NCBI RefSeq assembly: GCF_039595395.1
Contig: NZ_JBCNLP010000006.1
Location: forward strand, 5,001 to 69,000
DNA: 64,000 nucleotides
Source: Novosphingobium sp.
GTDB taxonomy: Bacteria; Pseudomonadota; Alphaproteobacteria; Sphingomonadales; Sphingomonadaceae
Direction: 5' to 3'
The first letter of the stretch is position 1. Every line of letters starts with the position of its first letter. The notes beneath the pieces are model-generated. The model saw only the letters and a program-made list of their open reading frames with translations. It was not told the DNA's origin and searched no databases. Both the position numbers and the translations under genes were made by a program. Below, piece after piece: positions 43,275-56,115 of this stretch.

Positions 43275-43295
43275 ATTCTATCGGAATGGTAGAAT
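43275..43295. promoter_or_regulatory. Candidate operator upstream of MFS gene
   Basis: ATTCTA-tcggaatgg-TAGAAT is an inverted repeat in the only AT-rich patch of this gap, preceded by GATATAAAAAAT. It lies about 145-190 bases before the MFS start and may mark that gene's promoter. Confidence 0.4.
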
Positions 43296-43439
43296 TTGCT
43301 ACTGTGCCAGCGTTGTCACTCTCGCATATCCGGGCCGCCCCATGACGATTGCCGATGCCGCCACACCTCTCGGGCCCCGGACCCATGCCGCTTTGCCCGT
43401 CTTCCGGCTGGCCATCAGGCCGCGCACGGCCAGCGGCAT

Positions 43440-44678
43440 GTGATTTCAAACGGATCGGACGTCTTCGTGGACCTGTCATCACGCCGCCGCAATCTGCTCT
43501 TCGGCTTTGCCCTGACCGCCGGGGTGCTCAACCTTGTCGACCGGCAGATCATCTCGGTGCTCAAGCCGACCATCTCCGCCGATATGGGCTGGAGCGACAA
43601 TGATTACGGCACGCTGGCCGCCTGGTTTCAGGCAGGCGTGGCCGGAGGCCTGCTGCTGGCGGGCTGGATTGTGGACCGGCTGGGCTGGAAATGGGCCAAT
43701 GCGGTGGGGGTGGCGACATGGTCGCTGGCCGCGCTGACGCATGGCGGGGCGCGCTCCATGGCGCAATTCCTCGCCTGCCGCATCTCGCTGGGCGCCACCG
43801 AGGCCATGGGCACGCCGGCGGGCATGAAGACGATGACGACCATCTTCGCGCCGCATCAGCGCTCGACCGCCATCGGCCTGTCCAACGCTTTCACCAGCCT
43901 TGGCGCCATTCTGGCCCCGCTGGCCATTCCGGCGGCGGCCGTGGCATGGGGGTGGCGCGGGACTTTCGTGGCGGCGGGGTTGGTCGGGCTGGTCTGGGCG
44001 GCGCTGTGGTTGGCGATCACGCGCGGCGTCACCATCCCCGAACGTCATGATGGGCCCGCCGAAGCAGAGGTGCCGCAACGCTCGATCCTGCGCGAAAAGC
44101 GGACATGGGTGATCGCCGTGGCCAAGATCCTGTCCGACGCGACATGGTGGCTGATGCTGTTCTGGATGCCGGATTATTTCAACCGCCAGTTCGGCCTCAC
44201 CGGGCTGGAGCTGGGGCCGCCGCTGGCCGTGGCCTATTGCGGATCGGCGGCGGGATCGATGCTGTCGGGCTTTGCCGGGACGGCGTTGCAGCGCCGGGGC
44301 TGGAGCGCGCATCGCACCCGATTGACCATCATGCTGATCTCGTCCTGCTGCGTGCTGCCGCTGCCGCTCACCCTGGCGGTCCATAGCTATTGGTGGGCGG
44401 TGCTGTTGCTGGCCCTGACGCTGGTGGGGCATCAGGGCTTTTCCACCAGCCTGTTTGCCCTGATCGCCGACATCGTGCCCTCGCGCCAGATCGGGCGGGT
44501 GACCAGCTTCGGCTCCTTGTGCGGCAATCTGGGCGGCATGGTGCTGACCAAGGTGGCCGGTCTGGTGCTGACCGCCGGGCTTGGCTATGCGCCTTTGTTC
44601 GCCTTTGGCGTCTCGAGCTATTTTCTGGCGCTGCTGTGGCTGAAGCTGATGGTGCCGGGCCGGGCTCGCGTGGCCTGA
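43440..44678 (+). CDS. MFS transporter, hexuronate/anion symporter-like (ACS family)
   Basis: A protein of about 412 residues with 12 TM helices of the anion:cation symporter group (ExuT-like): NLVDRQIISVLKPTISADMGWSDNDYG in TM1 and its loop, GWIVDRLGWKWANAVGV, and SLGATEAMGTPAG. These usually import sugar acids or other organic anions by proton symport. The start is either GTG 43440 or GTG 43467; neither has a strong ribosome site. It converges with the TonB receptor gene and probably completes import of the same substrate across the inner membrane. Confidence 0.85.
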   Translation: MISNGSDVFVDLSSRRRNLLFGFALTAGVLNLVDRQIISVLKPTISADMGWSDNDYGTLAAWFQAGVAGGLLLAGWIVDRLGWKWANAVGVATWSLAALTHGGARSMAQFLACRISLGATEAMGTPAGMKTMTTIFAPHQRSTAIGLSNAFTSLGAILAPLAIPAAAVAWGWRGTFVAAGLVGLVWAALWLAITRGVTIPERHDGPAEAEVPQRSILREKRTWVIAVAKILSDATWWLMLFWMPDYFNRQFGLTGLELGPPLAVAYCGSAAGSMLSGFAGTALQRRGWSAHRTRLTIMLISSCCVLPLPLTLAVHSYWWAVLLLALTLVGHQGFSTSLFALIADIVPSRQIGRVTSFGSLCGNLGGMVLTKVAGLVLTAGLGYAPLFAFGVSSYFLALLWLKLMVPGRARVA

Positions 44679-44687
44679 ACGCAAAAA

Positions 44688-44717
44688 GGGCGGCGGGCCT
44701 TTGAAAACCCGCCGCCC
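44688..44717 (-). terminator. Terminator between MFS and TonB receptor genes
   Basis: GGGCGGCGGG and CCCGCCGCCC, a perfect 10-bp stem, are separated by ten bases and lie between convergent genes. On the minus strand the stem is followed by TTTTT, so it efficiently ends the receptor transcript; from the plus side it is weaker. Confidence 0.75.
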
Positions 44718-44729
44718 CGTATCGCCTTC

Positions 44730-47021
<2,292 letters not shown>

Positions 47022-47053
47022 CGTAAAGCCTCCCTGAATGGTGGGCTTTCCTT

Positions 47054-47103
47054 AAACTCTACAAAATCCATAGAGAAGAGAGTTTTTGTCACGGGGGTGA
47101 CAA
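47054..47103. promoter_or_regulatory. Two inverted repeats in receptor/LacI intergenic region
   Basis: AAACTCT (47054-47060) pairs with AGAGTTT (47079-47085), and TTGTCAC-gggg-GTGACAA (47086-47103) is a perfect 7-bp inverted repeat. Both lie just upstream of the TonB receptor start and are good candidates for the LacI operator. Confidence 0.5.
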
Positions 47104-47233
47104 CGTAGGCTATCGCGGGGCATGCTGGGCACCGGGTATAAGACATAATCATAAGGGCCCGGTTCCGCTTCGGCCTGCCGCATGGCACAGATGGCGGCGC
47201 CAAGGCGATCACGCCGCCACAGAGGAGCCGATC

Positions 47234-48235
47234 TTGCGCGCCACGATCAAGGATGTTGCCCAGGCATCGGGCGTTTCGATCAAGACGGTGTCCCGTGTCC
47301 TCAACAAGCAGCCACGCGTCTCCGAGAAAGCGCGCAAGAGTGTGCAGCAGGCCATCGAAACGCTCAATTTCCGGCCCAGCGCCGCCGCGCGCAGCCTTGT
47401 CGGCCATCGCACCTTCCAGATCGCGCTGGCCTGCGACAACCCCAGCCCCTTCTATGTGCACGAGATGCAGGCGGGCATCCACGAACGCTGCCGACAGGAC
47501 GGCGTGCGGATGATCGCCCAGCCCTATGATCACCGCGCCGAAGGGCTGATCGAGGAGATCGCCAGCCTGATCGACACCACCGGCATCGACGGGCTGATCC
47601 TCACCCCGCCGATCTCCGACCGGCAGGATATCCTCGACCTGCTGGCGCGGCGCGAGGTGTCCTATGTCCGGGTCACGCCCTCCGGCACGGTGGAGACCTC
47701 GGCGGTGTTCATCGACAATCAGGCGGCGGCCAATGCGATGACGCGCCATCTGCTGGCTTTGGGCCATCAGCGTATCGGCTTTGTGATGGGCCATCCCAGC
47801 TATGCGGGCAGCGTGGCGCGCCATGCCGGCTATGTCGCGGCGCTGGTGGAATCGGGCCGCACGCCCGATCCGAAGCTGGTGCGCGAGGGTGGTTATGATT
47901 TTGCCTCGGGCGCGGCGGCGGCGGAGGCTTTGCTGGCGCTGGCCGATGCCCCCACCGCCATTTTCGCCTCGAATGACGAGATGGCGGCGGGCGTGCTGAG
48001 CGTGGCGCATCGGCGCGGCATGGCGGTGCCCGGCGCGCTTTCGGTCGCGGGCTTTGGCGACGATGCGCTGGCCAGCTTCGTCTGGCCGCCGCTCACCACC
48101 ATCCGTCAGCCGACTCGCCAGATGGGCTTTCAGGCGGCGGATCTGCTGCTGGCCCCGGCGCAGGACAAAGCCTCACGCGAGGTGCCTTTCGAACTGATCC
48201 GCCGGGAATCGACGGGTGGTGCGCCGCGTCGATAG
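47234..48235 (+). CDS. LacI-family transcriptional repressor
   Basis: A 333-residue LacI/GalR protein. The HTH is TIKDVAQASGVSIKTVSRVLN, followed by the hinge helix NFRPSAAARSLVG. The periplasmic-binding-like domain contains IDNQAAANAMTRHLLALGHQRIGF and the AIFASNDEMAAGVL and VAGFGDD blocks. The start is TTG at 47234 with GAGGAG eight bases upstream. Its position between the TonB receptor and the dehydrogenase/monooxygenase pair marks it as the local regulator responding to a sugar-like effector. Confidence 0.92.
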   Translation: MRATIKDVAQASGVSIKTVSRVLNKQPRVSEKARKSVQQAIETLNFRPSAAARSLVGHRTFQIALACDNPSPFYVHEMQAGIHERCRQDGVRMIAQPYDHRAEGLIEEIASLIDTTGIDGLILTPPISDRQDILDLLARREVSYVRVTPSGTVETSAVFIDNQAAANAMTRHLLALGHQRIGFVMGHPSYAGSVARHAGYVAALVESGRTPDPKLVREGGYDFASGAAAAEALLALADAPTAIFASNDEMAAGVLSVAHRRGMAVPGALSVAGFGDDALASFVWPPLTTIRQPTRQMGFQAADLLLAPAQDKASREVPFELIRRESTGGAPRR

Positions 48236-48243
48236 GGGCGCCG

Positions 48244-49332
48244 TTAAAAGCCCAGTTCGGCCATCTCCACCACGCGGTGTTCGCGGGCGCTGATCTCCGC
48301 CGCCGTGCCGATGGCCACGGCCATCAGACCATCGCGCGCGCTCACCTCCACCGGGCCCTCGCCCCGCACGGCGGCGATAAAGCGCTGGTGCTGATAGAAG
48401 GTCGAGCCGTGATGGCTGCCCGCCTGCAGGGCTTGCCTGTCGACCTCGACCACGCTTCGCTCGACCTGCTTGGGGTTGAGGAAGCCCACGCGCGGGCTGT
48501 AGACCAGCGCGCCTTCCGGGATCAGCACATCCAGCCGGGCCTTGTCACCCACGGCGGTGACTTCCTCCTGATTTTCAGCGCCTTCGGCAAACATCGAGAG
48601 GTCCAGCAGGGCCCGCACGCCATTGGCGAAATCGACGGTGGTGAAGCTGTTGTCGATGATGTCGGGCGTCTGCCCATCATAGCGTTCGTCGAGATGGTTC
48701 ACATCCATCGCGCCCGAGCAATAGACGCGCACCGCTTCGGATTGCACGATCAGCCGCATCAGATCGAAGAAATGGCAGCATTTCTCGACCATCGTGCCGC
48801 CGGTGTTGCGGCTGAAGCGGTTCCAGTCGCCCACCTTGGGCAGGAAGGGGAAGCGATGCTCGCGGATCGAGAGCATCTGCAGCTTGCCGACGCGCCCGCC
48901 ATGCACCTGATCGATAAATGCGGCGGCGGGCGGCATGTAGCGATACTCCATGGCCGTCCAGAAGGGCCGCGATGAGGCCTCGGCCTGCTCCACCACCCAG
49001 CGGGCATCCTCCAACGTTGTCGCAAGCGGTTTCTCGCACAGAATGGCCAGCCCCGCATCGAACAGAGGCTCCAGCACGCGGCGGTGGGTGTGGTTGGGGC
49101 TGGCCACGATCACCGCATCGACCAACCCGCTTTGCGCCAGCGCCGCGCTGTCCGAAAAAGCCTTTACGCCCTCGGCTTTATCGCCCAGCGCCATGAGTGC
49201 CCAGCCCAGCGAGGTCTCCACAGGATCGGCGATGGCGGTCACCACCGCGCCGGGGGTGATGGCAAGATTGGTGATATGTTCTGCCCCCATCATCCCGGTG
49301 CCGACGAGACCGTAACGCACTTGCTCTACCAT
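48244..49332 (-). CDS. Gfo/Idh/MocA-family NAD(P) oxidoreductase
   Basis: A 362-residue sugar dehydrogenase-type protein. The N-terminal Rossmann fold has RYGLVGTGMMGAEH; CEKPLATTLEDARWVVEQA is the family's EKP motif, carrying the catalytic Lys; GGTMVEKCCHFFDLMRLI provides the conserved His/Asp region. Members oxidise or reduce sugars, inositols or their derivatives. The start at 49332 fits the family, but a longer form from 49368 is possible. A palindrome lies across this start. It converges with the LacI gene (8-bp gap) and is divergent from the SsuD-like monooxygenase gene. Confidence 0.88.
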   Translation of the reverse strand: MVEQVRYGLVGTGMMGAEHITNLAITPGAVVTAIADPVETSLGWALMALGDKAEGVKAFSDSAALAQSGLVDAVIVASPNHTHRRVLEPLFDAGLAILCEKPLATTLEDARWVVEQAEASSRPFWTAMEYRYMPPAAAFIDQVHGGRVGKLQMLSIREHRFPFLPKVGDWNRFSRNTGGTMVEKCCHFFDLMRLIVQSEAVRVYCSGAMDVNHLDERYDGQTPDIIDNSFTTVDFANGVRALLDLSMFAEGAENQEEVTAVGDKARLDVLIPEGALVYSPRVGFLNPKQVERSVVEVDRQALQAGSHHGSTFYQHQRFIAAVRGEGPVEVSARDGLMAVAIGTAAEISAREHRVVEMAELGF

Positions 49333-49342
49333 CACTAGTGAT
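49331..49342. promoter_or_regulatory. Palindrome in dehydrogenase/monooxygenase promoter region
   Basis: ATCACTAGTGAT is a perfect 12-bp palindrome overlapping the ATG of the dehydrogenase, with CCTATAGG (49344-49351) and GTGATAAC directly beside it. It lies between divergent genes and may be a LacI-type operator controlling both. Confidence 0.45.
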
Positions 49343-49504
49343 CCTATAGGTGATAACGATGTCATCATCTCTTACCATGCATCTGGTGCCTGAGCGCAAG
49401 CCGGAAAATGTTGTCGGCGGGATCTCCGTGCTTTTGCCGGGAGCCGCGCTGGAGATGATCGCGCCTTGCATCCCTGAAGCCCGCGCCGCCACGGAGAAGA
49501 AACC

Positions 49505-50560
49505 ATGAGCAACCCCTGCGAAGTGAGCTGGTTTTCAGCTCTGTGCGACGATGATTACGAGTTCCTCGGCGTGCCTGATGAACGCCTGCAATCGAGCTGG
49601 GAGCATTGCCGCGACATCGTGCTGCAGGCCGAAAGCGCGGGCTTCGACAACATCCTGCTGCCCTCGGGTTACAATCTGGGGATCGACACCACGGCCTTTG
49701 CCGCCGGGATTGCCCCCATGCTGCGCCGCCTTGCCCTGCTGATGGCGGTGCGCATCGGCGAAAGCTGGCCGCCGCAACTGGCCCGGCAGATCGCCACCAT
49801 CGACCGGATGCTGGGCGGGCGGCTGAAGGTCAACATCATTTCCTCGGAGATGCCGGGCGAGACGCTGGGCTCGCGTGAGCGCTACGCCCGCACGAGCGAG
49901 GCGATGACCATCCTGCGCAGCCTGCTCAATGGCGAATCCATCGATCATGATGGCGAATTCTGGAAGCTGAAGCTCGATCCGCCGCGCATCCGCACGGTTT
50001 CGGGCAAGGCCCCGCTGTTCTATTTCGGAGGCCTGTCGCCCGATGCGCGCGAGACCGCCGCCAAGGGCTGCGACGTCTATCTGATGTGGCCCGGTACGCA
50101 GGGAGAGATCGCGGCGATCATCGCGGACATGAAGGAGCGGGCGGAGCGCCATGGCCGCACCCTGCGCTTCGGCTACCGCGTCCATGTCGTGGTGCGTGAA
50201 ACCGAGCAAGAGGCCCGCGCCGCCGCGGACCGCCTGCTGTCAAAGCTCGATCTGGCACAAGGCGCGGCCATTCGCGCAAAATCTCTGGATTCGCAATCGG
50301 CGGGCGTGCAGGCGCAGGCCGCGCTGCGGGAACGGGCGGTCGATGGCTATGTGGAGGACAATCTCTGGACGGGGATCGGGCAGGCGCGCTCGGGCTGCGG
50401 CGCGGCGATTGTCGGCGATCCCGATCAGGTGCTGGCCAAGATCGCCATGTATCGCGAGATGGGCATCGATGCCTTCATCCTTTCGGGCTATCCGCATGCG
50501 GCGGAGGCGGATCTGTTCGCGCGGCATGTTCTGCCCGCGCTGGATCATGCGCCCTTGTAA
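49505..50560 (+). CDS. SsuD-like LLM flavin-dependent monooxygenase
   Basis: A 351-residue luciferase-like (TIM-barrel) monooxygenase of the alkanesulfonate group. Compared with E. coli SsuD the matching blocks are PLFYFGGLSPDARETAA, RFGYRVHVVVRETEQEA (with the Arg-x-His pair), NLWTGIGQARSGCGAAIVGD and GIDAFILSGYPHAAEA. SsuD and the sulfoquinovose monooxygenase SmoC use reduced FMN and O2 to release sulfite from sulfonates. No flavin reductase is encoded nearby. GGAGAAG precedes the ATG. Context with LacI, Gfo/Idh and TonB genes suggests a sugar-like or sulfonated substrate, which is inference. Confidence 0.85.
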   Translation: MSNPCEVSWFSALCDDDYEFLGVPDERLQSSWEHCRDIVLQAESAGFDNILLPSGYNLGIDTTAFAAGIAPMLRRLALLMAVRIGESWPPQLARQIATIDRMLGGRLKVNIISSEMPGETLGSRERYARTSEAMTILRSLLNGESIDHDGEFWKLKLDPPRIRTVSGKAPLFYFGGLSPDARETAAKGCDVYLMWPGTQGEIAAIIADMKERAERHGRTLRFGYRVHVVVRETEQEARAAADRLLSKLDLAQGAAIRAKSLDSQSAGVQAQAALRERAVDGYVEDNLWTGIGQARSGCGAAIVGDPDQVLAKIAMYREMGIDAFILSGYPHAAEADLFARHVLPALDHAPL

Positions 50561-51061
50561 CGGGGGCACCATCCCGCAGCCATGCACAGGCCATCGCGAC
50601 CGCCATGATCGCGAAGCTGGCCGTATAGGCGAGATAGGGCGCTTTCGCCCCCGCCACGGGGCTCAGCAGCGGAACCAGCATCAGCATCAGGGTCAGGGCG
50701 GCCATCTCGATCAGCGCATAGCGGACCGGCTGGCCCCGCGCGAAGGCGCTGTACATGGCGATCAGCGTCCAGACGCACAGCATGTCGCCCACCATATAGA
50801 TGCGGATCGCCGGGATGGCGGGCAGATAGGCGTCGGACAGGAACATATGGACCAGCCGATGCGCGGCAAGGCCGATGGCCGTCACCGTGGACCAGGCGCT
50901 GTCGTCGCCGATCAGCAGATGCGAGATCAGCCCGGATGCCATGGCAATGGGCGGCGCCAGAAGCATGGCGGCCACCAGATGGTGAAAGCGGCGCGATAGG
51001 TGTGGCTCAGCGCATCCATGTCCGGGGCCGCCGCCGACTGGCGCACCAGCGCATTCTGCAC
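50475..51061 (-). pseudogene. Frameshifted multi-span membrane protein
   Basis: The minus strand carries a protein with about five hydrophobic segments (LLAPPIAMASGLISHLLIG, ALTLMLMLVPLLSP and others). Its N-terminal part, MDALSHTYRAAF, reads in a different frame from HHLVAAMLLAPP; joining them near 50980-50990 needs a one-base frame change. The frame-corrected product would start at GTG 51061. The C-terminus overlaps the 3' end of the monooxygenase gene by 86 bases. No family is recognised. It is either a decayed gene or a sequencing frameshift. Confidence 0.5.
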
Positions 51062-51089
51062 GCCGCCCACCGGCAGGCGGACTGGCTGA

Positions 51090-51473
51090 CAGCTTGAGCA
51101 GCAGCACCATGCCCGGCAATGCCGCTTTCTGCGTGAACGATACCGGGTCGAGTCCGACCAGCGCATGCTGGTCACCCCGATCTGGTGCGAGACCAGCCCG
51201 TTGCCGCCGGTTGCGGTTTTCGACGGGCAATGGGTGGAGGGGCGCGGTTTTGAGCAGATGCTGGCGGCCTTGCTGGGGCGTTACGGTGTGGGGGAGGCGG
51301 TGCCCTTTGGCGCGCCGCAGCTCCTCCATGATGCGCTGGAGCGGTTGAGTGACCGAAATGGGGACGCTCACCATGCGGCGCAGGCTTCACAGTGCCTCGA
51401 TGAGGTCTTCGATGTGTGTCATACAGTGAGGCTGGTGGAAGAGGCATGCGGCGCAAGGGAAGGCCGCCCCTGA
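51090..51473 (+). pseudogene. Possible gene remnant without start
   Basis: An open plus-strand frame, from a stop at 51087 to 51473, reads smoothly (FLRERYRVESDQRMLVTPIW, FGAPQLLHDALERLSD) and looks like the C-terminal part of a protein, but I recognise no family and see no good start codon except ATG 51165 without a ribosome site. It may be a remnant of a gene disrupted together with the adjacent frameshifted membrane protein. Confidence 0.2.
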
Positions 51474-51515
51474 ACCACCCCACGCAGGGGCCGTTCCGCT
51501 TCCGATCGTCGAAAG

Positions 51516-52190
51516 ATGGACGTTATGTTCAACTGGTTTTGTCGTCGCTACCTCGAAATCCTGGGGTCGATCTATCTCTACAACGAGCATCGCGGCTACA
51601 CCGCGCTGGATCGGGTGATCGAGGCCGTCCGTCGCCGGGCGCCCGAGGACAGGGATTTTATCGCAACGCTGGAAAAGCACCGCGCCGATGAGCGCAGGCA
51701 TTATGAGATGTTTCGCCGCTGGTTCCTGCGGCGCGGGGTGATGCCCTATGCGGTGGACCGGACCTTTGGCCACATCGACAGATTTGTCGAACTCATGTTC
51801 GGCACGACCATCGACGGCCTCGATACGGCGCAACTGATCGCCGATGACCGCCTGTTCGAACGCCTCTGCCGGGTGATCGCGCTGACCGAGCGGCGCGGCT
51901 TCCGTCAGGTCGAGATCCTGCTGCGCCATCCAATTGTGCGCAGCGATGCCACGCTGATCCGCATCTTCCGGGTGATCGAGCGGGATGAACCCAGCCACTG
52001 GGCGCCTTACGAGGGCTGGCTGGCCCGGCGCGGTCGGCATGTTTCAAGCTGGTGGGAGCGCAGGATCGACGGCTTCATCCACGCCGAATTGCTGTTTCTG
52101 AAGCTGCCTGTGCTGTTCCTTGTCCCCCGATTGGGGCGCCGGGCCGGATGGGCCGATGATGCCGAAGCAGAGGTGCGACCCCAGCCTTGA
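51516..52190 (+). CDS. Ferritin-like domain protein
   Basis: A 224-residue helical protein. Two E-x-x-H motifs, in HRADERRHYEMF (about residues 56-67) and IERDEPSHWAPYE, together with upstream Glu residues fit a ferritin-like four-helix di-iron site. A C-terminal hydrophobic stretch, LLFLKLPVLFLVPRL, may associate with the membrane. The substrate is unknown; related sphingomonad proteins are annotated only as ferritin-like. It lies before katG and a cytochrome c, so a part in peroxide or iron handling is plausible. The start is ATG 51516 or 51525. Confidence 0.7.
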   Translation: MDVMFNWFCRRYLEILGSIYLYNEHRGYTALDRVIEAVRRRAPEDRDFIATLEKHRADERRHYEMFRRWFLRRGVMPYAVDRTFGHIDRFVELMFGTTIDGLDTAQLIADDRLFERLCRVIALTERRGFRQVEILLRHPIVRSDATLIRIFRVIERDEPSHWAPYEGWLARRGRHVSSWWERRIDGFIHAELLFLKLPVLFLVPRLGRRAGWADDAEAEVRPQP

Positions 52191-52252
52191 TGCGGCATGC
52201 CCGGCGCTGATCGCATTTTCGGGGATTTTACTGATGTTTATAAGGAAACGTC

Positions 52253-52265
52253 GATCACAGTGATC
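52253..52265. promoter_or_regulatory. Palindrome upstream of katG
   Basis: GATCAC-a-GTGATC is a perfect 13-bp palindrome about 80 bases before the katG start and may be a regulator site. Confidence 0.35.
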
Positions 52266-52343
52266 AGGCCGATCAATTTCTGTGCCTCCATCCCATTGGT
52301 TAGACCCCCGCATATCAAGATAGAACGACAGGGGTTTGCCATC

Positions 52344-54598
<2,255 letters not shown>

Positions 54599-54618
54599 GC
54601 GTCCTCCGGTCCTTCCCG

Positions 54619-54659
54619 GAGCCCACCGTTCCGATCCCCCTTTCCGGGACGGTGGGCTC
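54619..54659 (+). terminator. Stem-loop after katG
   Basis: GAGCCCACCGT (54619-54629) pairs with ACGGTGGGCTC (54649-54659) over a 19-base loop in the gap before the cytochrome gene. No T-run is present; it may partly terminate katG or stabilise its mRNA. Confidence 0.5.
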
Positions 54660-54673
54660 AACATTCCGCGATC

Positions 54674-55051
54674 ATGGATATCCGCATGACGAAGAACGGC
54701 TTTTCAGCCGCTGGCCTTGTGCTGCTTTGCGCCGGGCTTCCTCTCTCCGCGCGGGCAGAGGCGCCGCCCCCGGCTTTCGGCGTCTGCTCGGCCTGCCACA
54801 GTACCGAGGCGGGCAAGACTTCCTTTGGCCCCAATCTGCGGGGTGTCGGCGGGCGCAAGGCGGCAAGTTTGCCCGGCTATGCCTATAGTTCGGCCCTCAA
54901 GGCCTCCGGGCTGACATGGACGCGCGAGGAGCTGGATAGCTGGCTGACCTCGCCGCAAAGGAAGGTCCCCGGCACGAAAATGCCCTTTGCCGGCTATGCC
55001 GATGCCGAGAAGCGCCGACAGGTGATCGATTATCTTCTGTCGCTCAAATAG
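54674..55051 (+). CDS. Periplasmic class I cytochrome c (c2/c550-like)
   Basis: A 125-residue monohaem cytochrome. A signal peptide (LVLLCAGLPLSARA) is followed by the haem motif CSACH in FGVCSACHSTEAGKTSFGPNL, the GPNLRGVGGRKA loop typical of cytochrome c2, and the Met ligand in KMPFAGY. The C-terminal helix is KRRQVIDYLLSLK. It follows the periplasmic katG gene by 75 bp. A peroxidase and a cytochrome in the same compartment suggest that the cytochrome could feed electrons to peroxide reduction. The ATG at 54674 is used; ATG 54686 is an alternative. Confidence 0.88.
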   Translation: MDIRMTKNGFSAAGLVLLCAGLPLSARAEAPPPAFGVCSACHSTEAGKTSFGPNLRGVGGRKAASLPGYAYSSALKASGLTWTREELDSWLTSPQRKVPGTKMPFAGYADAEKRRQVIDYLLSLK

Positions 55052-55230
55052 GCCCGGTCCGCCTCGGCCAACGTCATGTCCGAGTGGGTGTCACAGATCA
55101 TCTCCGCATTTCTGATTTTGAGTCCGTAGTGACGATCCAAAATGGCGTTCGATTCAGGACCTGCAAGGGACTATCCCGGAAGGGCAGGCCGCTTCGGCAG
55201 AAGCGTGCCCCCAATCCCCCGAGCAGGAGA

Positions 55231-56109
55231 ATGACGATGTATGCCATCACCGCGATAACCGGCCGTGTCGGCGGCGCACTGGCCGACCGGCTGCTGGAGC
55301 AGGGCCAGCCCGTCCGCGCCATCCTGCGCGATGCGGCCAAGGGCGCGCCATGGGCCGCGCGCGGTGCCGAGGTGGCGTTGGCCGATGCCGATGATGCCGA
55401 TGCCCTGACCGCAGCTTTGTCGGGCGCCGAGGGCGTGTTCCTGCTGCTGCCGCCCAATTTCGACCCGGCGCCGGATTTTTCCGATGTGAAGGCGCGCATC
55501 GCTGTCTTTCGTGAGGCTCTGCTGCGCGCGAAGCCGGGCAAGGTGGTGGTGCTCTCCACCATCGGGGCGGATGCGATGGAGCCCAATCTGCTGACCGCCC
55601 TGCGCCTGCTCGAAGAGGCGCTGGCCAATGTCGATCTGCCGATCACCTCTTTGCGCGCGGCCTGGTTTATGGAAAATGCGCAGTGGGATGTGGCGGCGGC
55701 GCGGGACAAGGGCCTGATCGCCAGCTATCTGCAACCGCTCGACCGCAAGATCGCCATGATCGCCACCGATGATGTGGGGCGTTGCGCCGCCGATCTGCTG
55801 CTGGAGGATTGGGCGGGCCACCGCATTGTCGAGCTTGAGGCAGCGCAGCGCGTCTCCCCGCAGGACATTGCGGCGGCGCTGGCCAAGGCGATCGGTCATC
55901 CGGTGAGCGTTCGGGCCGTTCCCAAGGTTGAGTGGGAGGGCATCTTCCGCGCCGAGGGTATGGCCAATCCGCAACCGCGCATGCGGATGATCGACGGCTT
56001 CAACGAAGGCTGGATCGACTTCACCGGTACCCAGCCGGACCATCGCAAGGGCCGGATCGGCATCGAGGAGGCCATGGAAGCGCTGGTCAGCCGGATCATG
56101 CGGGAATGA
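55231..56109 (+). CDS. NmrA-like NAD(P)-binding protein (atypical SDR)
   Basis: A 292-residue Rossmann protein beginning MTMYAITAITGRVGGALADRL, with the nucleotide motif TGRVGG in place of the usual TGxTGxxG. EGVFLLLPPNF and the VVVLSTIGAD block follow, as in NmrA/QOR2-type redox sensors and quinone reductases, without the YxxxK catalytic pair of classical SDRs. Such proteins bind NAD(P)(H) and reduce quinones or act as sensors. GCAGGAGA before the ATG fixes the start near 55231. The genes on either side are unrelated in orientation or function. Confidence 0.82.
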   Translation: MTMYAITAITGRVGGALADRLLEQGQPVRAILRDAAKGAPWAARGAEVALADADDADALTAALSGAEGVFLLLPPNFDPAPDFSDVKARIAVFREALLRAKPGKVVVLSTIGADAMEPNLLTALRLLEEALANVDLPITSLRAAWFMENAQWDVAAARDKGLIASYLQPLDRKIAMIATDDVGRCAADLLLEDWAGHRIVELEAAQRVSPQDIAAALAKAIGHPVSVRAVPKVEWEGIFRAEGMANPQPRMRMIDGFNEGWIDFTGTQPDHRKGRIGIEEAMEALVSRIMRE

Positions 56110-56115
56110 CAGGCT

